Of a stretch of 32,392 bases of DNA, positions 28,584 through 32,392 are shown one piece after another. How positions within the stretch are numbered: the stretch's first letter is position 1; each line of letters starts with the position of its first letter. Under the pieces are notes generated by a model. It was not told the origin of the DNA and ran no database searches. It saw only the letters and a list, made by a program, of their open reading frames with translations. This DNA is from Oscillospiraceae bacterium (lineage in GTDB: Bacteria; Bacillota; Clostridia; Oscillospirales; Acutalibacteraceae): assembly GCA_015066325.1 (NCBI GenBank), contig SVOP01000010.1, forward strand, positions 1-32,392, read 5' to 3'. The position numbers and the translations under genes were made by a program.

Positions 28584-29852
28584 TTATTTGCAAAGATTTT
28601 CAAGACAAGCAAGCTTAACGGAAGTTGTAAGAACTTTAACTGCTTTTGAAAGTACCTCGGGTGTGGGGAAAGTAGGTGCAATACGGATATTACTGTCTGT
28701 TGGGTCTTTTCCATAGGGATAAGTTGCACCAACATTTGTAAGTGTAACACCAGCTTCTTTGCAAAGAACGCCCACTCTTGATGCACTGCCGCCTGTTACA
28801 TCAAGGCTGATAAAATAACCGCCGTTTGGATTTACCCATTCTGCAATTTCAAGACCTGAAAGGTCTGCTTCAAGGGTATCAATAACTGCATCAAATTTGG
28901 GTTTAAGGATTTTTGCGTGAAGCTTCATATGGTTCTTTATACCGTTAGCATCCTTAAAGAATTTAACATGACGAAGCATATTGACTTTATCATAGCTGAT
29001 AGCCTGAACGGTAAGCCTTTTAAGTATTTCTTTAATATTTTCAACAGATGTTGCAATGCAGGAAACACCTGCACCCGGATAAGAAATTTTTGATGTTGAG
29101 GCAACCTCAACAACCATATTCTTGTTCTTTTCAGGAAGAACATCAAATATATTGAGAAGCTCATCGGTTGTATCCGTAAGATCGTGAACACAATAAGCGT
29201 TATCCCAGATAATTCTGAAATCTTTAGCAGCAGTATCAAGATTTGCAATTCTCTTAACCGTTTCTGCTGAGAAAGTTATACCCTGAGGATTTGAATATTT
29301 GGGAACGCAGAACATACCCTTAACAGCCTCGTCCTTAACAGCCTCTTCAATAACTGCCATATCAGGACCGTTTTCTGTCATAGGAACGTTAATCATTTCA
29401 ATACCGAGATATTCACAGATTGCAAAGTGCCTGTCGTAACCGGGACAAGGGCAAAGGAATTTAACATTACCCTGCTGTGACCAAGGAGTAAAGCCGGCAC
29501 CCATATACATACACTGCGCAACATAATCAAACATCAATGAAAGGCTTGAATTACCGCCCACAATAATATTTTCAGGCTTAACCTCAAGCAAATCCGCAAA
29601 AAGCTTTTTACACTCGGGGATACCGTCAAGAAGACCATAGTTTCTTACATCAAGGCCGTTTTCACACTTGAAATTGCCATCAGAAAGAACATCAAGCATA
29701 CCATCGGAAATATCGAGCTGATCTGAACCGGGTTTACCGCGGGACATATCAATGGAAAGACCTTGTGCTTTAAGAGTCTCGTACTCCGCCTTGACTGAAT
29801 TATATTCATTCAACAATTCTTCTTTTGTCATTGAAAGATATGATTTAGACAT
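28584..29852 (-). CDS. Aspartate aminotransferase subgroup 1c / MocR-type PLP aminotransferase
   Basis: MSRGKPGSDQLDIS, YGLLDGIPECKKLFADLL, NSSLSLMFDYV, CPCPGYDRHFAI, VPKYSNPQG, SKISYPGAGVSC. Confidence 0.92.
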   Translation of the reverse strand: MSKSYLSMTKEELLNEYNSVKAEYETLKAQGLSIDMSRGKPGSDQLDISDGMLDVLSDGNFKCENGLDVRNYGLLDGIPECKKLFADLLEVKPENIIVGGNSSLSLMFDYVAQCMYMGAGFTPWSQQGNVKFLCPCPGYDRHFAICEYLGIEMINVPMTENGPDMAVIEEAVKDEAVKGMFCVPKYSNPQGITFSAETVKRIANLDTAAKDFRIIWDNAYCVHDLTDTTDELLNIFDVLPEKNKNMVVEVASTSKISYPGAGVSCIATSVENIKEILKRLTVQAISYDKVNMLRHVKFFKDANGIKNHMKLHAKILKPKFDAVIDTLEADLSGLEIAEWVNPNGGYFISLDVTGGSASRVGVLCKEAGVTLTNVGATYPYGKDPTDSNIRIAPTFPTPEVLSKAVKVLTTSVKLACLENLCK

Positions 29853-29885
29853 AATTTTCTCCTATCGATTAAAAAACTGTATGGT

Positions 29886-29914
29886 ATTATATCAAAACTC
29901 TTTTATTTTGTAAA
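29886..29914 (-). promoter_or_regulatory. Sigma-A promoter for the minus-strand aminotransferase
   Basis: Minus strand TTTACA (29909-29914), 17 nt, TATAAT (29886-29891). Confidence 0.7.
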
Positions 29915-29981
29915 CCTCTTTCCCTCATAAAACAGAATTTTGTTAAGCCACGAAAAATATCGTTATAATTTACTATTTCTA

Positions 29982-30010
29982 TTGTAACTTTTGATAAAAT
30001 ATATTATAAT
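29982..30010 (+). promoter_or_regulatory. Sigma-A promoter for the plus-strand FAD gene pair
   Basis: TTGTAA (29982-29987), 17 nt, TATAAT (30005-30010); AAGGAGGG SD at 30031-30038. Confidence 0.72.
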
Positions 30011-30043
30011 TTAATGCTGTAAAAAACTAAAAGGAGGGATTTT

Positions 30044-31246
30044 TTGAAAAAGCTTGCAATTATCGGTGCAGGTGCATCAGGGCTTTGCGCAGCTATAGAA
30101 GCAAAAAAATCAAACCCTCAGATTCAAATAACAATTTTTGAAAGGATGCAAAAGGTCGGAAAAAAAATACTTGCTACAGGTAACGGCAGATGTAATTTTA
30201 CAAATTCCGAACTATCCCTGAAGCATTTTTACGGCAATAAAGAATTTTTGGAAAACATTTTATCAAGCAACTATGCTGATATTGAAGACTTTTTCAAAAA
30301 TCTCGGTGTACTTTCCTACGAGGAGGATGGGCGTATTTATCCTCGCTCCCAGCAAGCATCAACCATTAAAGAGGCTTTGTTAAAAAGCGTTGAAAATAAA
30401 AATGTCACAATAAAAACTGACTGCCAAATTAATAAAATAACAAAAGATAAGAAAGGCTTTATGATTAACGGAGAATGCTTTGACGGAGTTATTCTCTGCG
30501 GTGGCGGTAAAGCGGCTTCAGTGCACGGCTCTGATGGTTCTTGTTATAAACTTGCTGTTAGCTTGGGTCATACTTTAACCCCTCTATACCCTGCCCTTTG
30601 CGGTCTTGTTATAAGCGACAAGGACTTGAATTTACTTAAAGGTGTTCGTGCTGAATGTAATGCAAAGCTTTATTCGGGAAACAACCTTTTGGGCAGTGAA
30701 TATGGTGAAATTCAGTTTACAGACAAAGCAATTTCAGGAATTCCCGTTATGAATCTTTCGCACCTCTGTGAAAACAGAAAGAATTTAAAAATCAACCTCG
30801 ATTTATGCCCGGAAATTGATGAAAGAGATTTATTTAATCATATTAAACACAGTGTTAATAATTTACAAAATGTCGAATTTGAAACAATTTTAAATGGAAT
30901 TGTTAACTTAAAACTCGGCTTTGCTGTTATGAACAGAAGCGGTATAAAACCACTGACAAAATGTACTTCTGTAAAAGATTTTCAAATCAAAGAAGCTGTT
31001 AAGCAATTAAAGAAATTTGAAATCAATATAAGCTCAGCCAAAGGTTTTGAAAACGCTCAGGTTACGAAGGGCGGAGTAAATACAAAAGAGGTTTCACCAA
31101 TCACAATGATGTCAAAAAAAGCAGACGGTTTATTCTTCTGCGGTGAAATTCTTGATATACACGGTGACTGCGGCGGTTATAATCTGCACCTTGCTTTCAC
31201 AACGGGCAGAATTGCAGGTAACTGCGCCGGAAATTTTTTGAAATAA
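30044..31246 (+). CDS. NAD(P)/FAD-dependent oxidoreductase, HI0933/BaiN-like family, TTG start
   Basis: KLAIIGAGASGLCAAIEA, VGKKILATGNGRCNFTN, VTKGGVNTKEVSPITMMSKKADGLFFCGEILDIHGDCGGYNLHLAFTTGRIAG. Confidence 0.94.
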   Translation: MKKLAIIGAGASGLCAAIEAKKSNPQIQITIFERMQKVGKKILATGNGRCNFTNSELSLKHFYGNKEFLENILSSNYADIEDFFKNLGVLSYEEDGRIYPRSQQASTIKEALLKSVENKNVTIKTDCQINKITKDKKGFMINGECFDGVILCGGGKAASVHGSDGSCYKLAVSLGHTLTPLYPALCGLVISDKDLNLLKGVRAECNAKLYSGNNLLGSEYGEIQFTDKAISGIPVMNLSHLCENRKNLKINLDLCPEIDERDLFNHIKHSVNNLQNVEFETILNGIVNLKLGFAVMNRSGIKPLTKCTSVKDFQIKEAVKQLKKFEINISSAKGFENAQVTKGGVNTKEVSPITMMSKKADGLFFCGEILDIHGDCGGYNLHLAFTTGRIAGNCAGNFLK

Positions 31247-31255
31247 GGACTAAAA

Positions 31256-32392
31256 ATGATAAGAATTAACGAAATTAAAATGCCTTTGGGTGCAACTGAA
31301 GAAGACGTTAAAGCTGTAACGGCTAAGGCATTGAAAATCAAAGAAAATGATATAAAATCATTCACTCTTGCAAGGCGCTCCATTGACTCTCGCAAGAAAG
31401 ATAACATTACACTTGTTTACTCGGTAGAAATCGAAACAGACCTTGACGAAGAAAAAATTGTTGCTCCATTCCCGCAAAACAAGGCCTTTGTCACGCAGAA
31501 ATATGAATACACTCTTCCTCAGGCGAAAAGGAATTTTCCCTTAAGACCTGTTGTTGTCGGTTTTGGTCCTGCAGGTATGTTTGCTTCATTAATTCTTGCA
31601 AAAGCTGGGCTTAACCCCATTGTTTTAGAGCGTGGCTCTGCAGTTGAAGAAAGAACAAGCGAAGTTAACCGTTTCTGGACCGAGCGTGTTCTCAACACAA
31701 ACTCCAATGTTCAGTTTGGTGAGGGCGGTGCAGGCACTTTCTCTGATGGTAAGCTGACAACGGGCATCAAAGACGGAAGGTGCAGAGAAGTGTTTCTTCG
31801 CTTTGCAGAATTTGGTGCACCTGAAGAAATTCTTTATTCCGCAACACCTCATATTGGTACAGATAAGCTTAAAACAGTGGTTAAAAATCTTCGTAATGAG
31901 GTTATACATCTCGGCGGTGAAATCAAATTCAACACTCAGTTAGTTGACATTATAACCGCTAACGGATTTGTTCAGGGTATTACCTATAAAAACCCTGACG
32001 GTACAACAACTGATATTGAAACCGACGCGCTCATTCTTGCTATCGGACACTCTGCAAGAGATACTTTTGAGCTTGTTTACAGAAAGGGTCTTGAAATTAT
32101 TCAGAAGCCATTTTCCGTCGGCACAAGAATCGAGCATCCTCAAGAGCATATTAATAAAGCTCAATACGGTTCTTTGTGGAATTCACCCCTGCTCCCTGCG
32201 GCTGATTATAAATTGGCTTGTCACCCAAAGCATGGCAGAGGTCTTTACACATTCTGTATGTGCCCCGGTGGTACAGTTGTTGCTGCATCCTCAGAGGAAG
32301 GCGAAATGGTTGTTAACGGAATGAGCGAATATGCCCGTGATAAAGAAAACGCAAACTGCGCATTACTTGTTGGCATTGAGCCACCCTTTGAA
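31256..32392 (+). CDS. FAD-dependent dehydrogenase-like protein (COG2509 family), partial at window edge
   Basis: ATG at 31256 (AAGGAC upstream), open through 379 codons to the window end: RPVVVGFGPAGMFASLILAKAGLNPIVLERG, NSNVQFGEGGAGTFSDGKLTTG, ALILAIGHSARDTFELVYRKGL, KPFSVGTRIEHPQ. Missing from ORF track, probably because no stop lies in the window. Confidence 0.93.
   Translation, partial: MIRINEIKMPLGATEEDVKAVTAKALKIKENDIKSFTLARRSIDSRKKDNITLVYSVEIETDLDEEKIVAPFPQNKAFVTQKYEYTLPQAKRNFPLRPVVVGFGPAGMFASLILAKAGLNPIVLERGSAVEERTSEVNRFWTERVLNTNSNVQFGEGGAGTFSDGKLTTGIKDGRCREVFLRFAEFGAPEEILYSATPHIGTDKLKTVVKNLRNEVIHLGGEIKFNTQLVDIITANGFVQGITYKNPDGTTTDIETDALILAIGHSARDTFELVYRKGLEIIQKPFSVGTRIEHPQEHINKAQYGSLWNSPLLPAADYKLACHPKHGRGLYTFCMCPGGTVVAASSEEGEMVVNGMSEYARDKENANCALLVGIEPPFE

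Noticed and set aside
28562-28786. 74-aa minus-strand ORF overlapping the aminotransferase, and 28937..29248
   Set aside because: Alternate frames inside a confidently identified aminotransferase gene.
31177-32324. Small ORFs on both strands at the right end (31177..31407, 31519..31707, 31625..31909, 31940..32164 minus; 31968..32324 plus)
   Set aside because: All lie within or opposite the long open COG2509-like frame starting at 31256.
1-32392. tRNA, rRNA or other classical structured RNA genes
   Set aside because: Intergenic gaps are short and I saw no tRNA-like cloverleaf or rRNA sequence; a covariance-model scan would be needed to exclude small ncRNAs.

Overview
The window is almost entirely conserved Firmicutes (Clostridia/Oscillospiraceae-like) chromosomal core. 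About 29 kb of minus-strand genes can be recognised from protein motifs and gene order. Read in transcription order (high to low coordinate) they are: subgroup-1c aminotransferase, ispF, DUF3343, class-V aminotransferase, cdaA, cdaR/YbbR, a repeat-bearing lipoprotein, OmpR-family regulator, histidine kinase, DUF1385, prmC, M50 protease, scpA, scpB, DUF2953, GerW/YtfJ, dacF-like carboxypeptidase, rluB-like, yicC, remA/DUF370, gmk, rpoZ, priA, def, fmt, YugP-like zinc peptidase, rsmB, rlmN, PP2C, prkC, rsgA. A divergent plus-strand pair of FAD proteins (HI0933/BaiN-like and COG2509-like) closes the right end. I did not find a convincing new defence or mobile system. The best hidden item is a 25-codon GTG-start ORF at 630..707 (minus), missing from the supplied ORF track. 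It encodes MKVVVCRSPKFLRGFLKLMFGIKDE, which I recognise as the sporulation peptide SpoVM, followed by a UUCG-loop terminator. Other points of interest: a 5'-truncated RHS fragment abutting a cluster of GGGACGGTT REP-like repeats at the left edge; a lipoprotein with Asp-rich calcium-type loops and a two-component system sitting beside cdaA-cdaR where glmM is often found; a hairpin that contains the Shine-Dalgarno of the DUF3343 gene; and an extra non-PASTA segment in PrkC.
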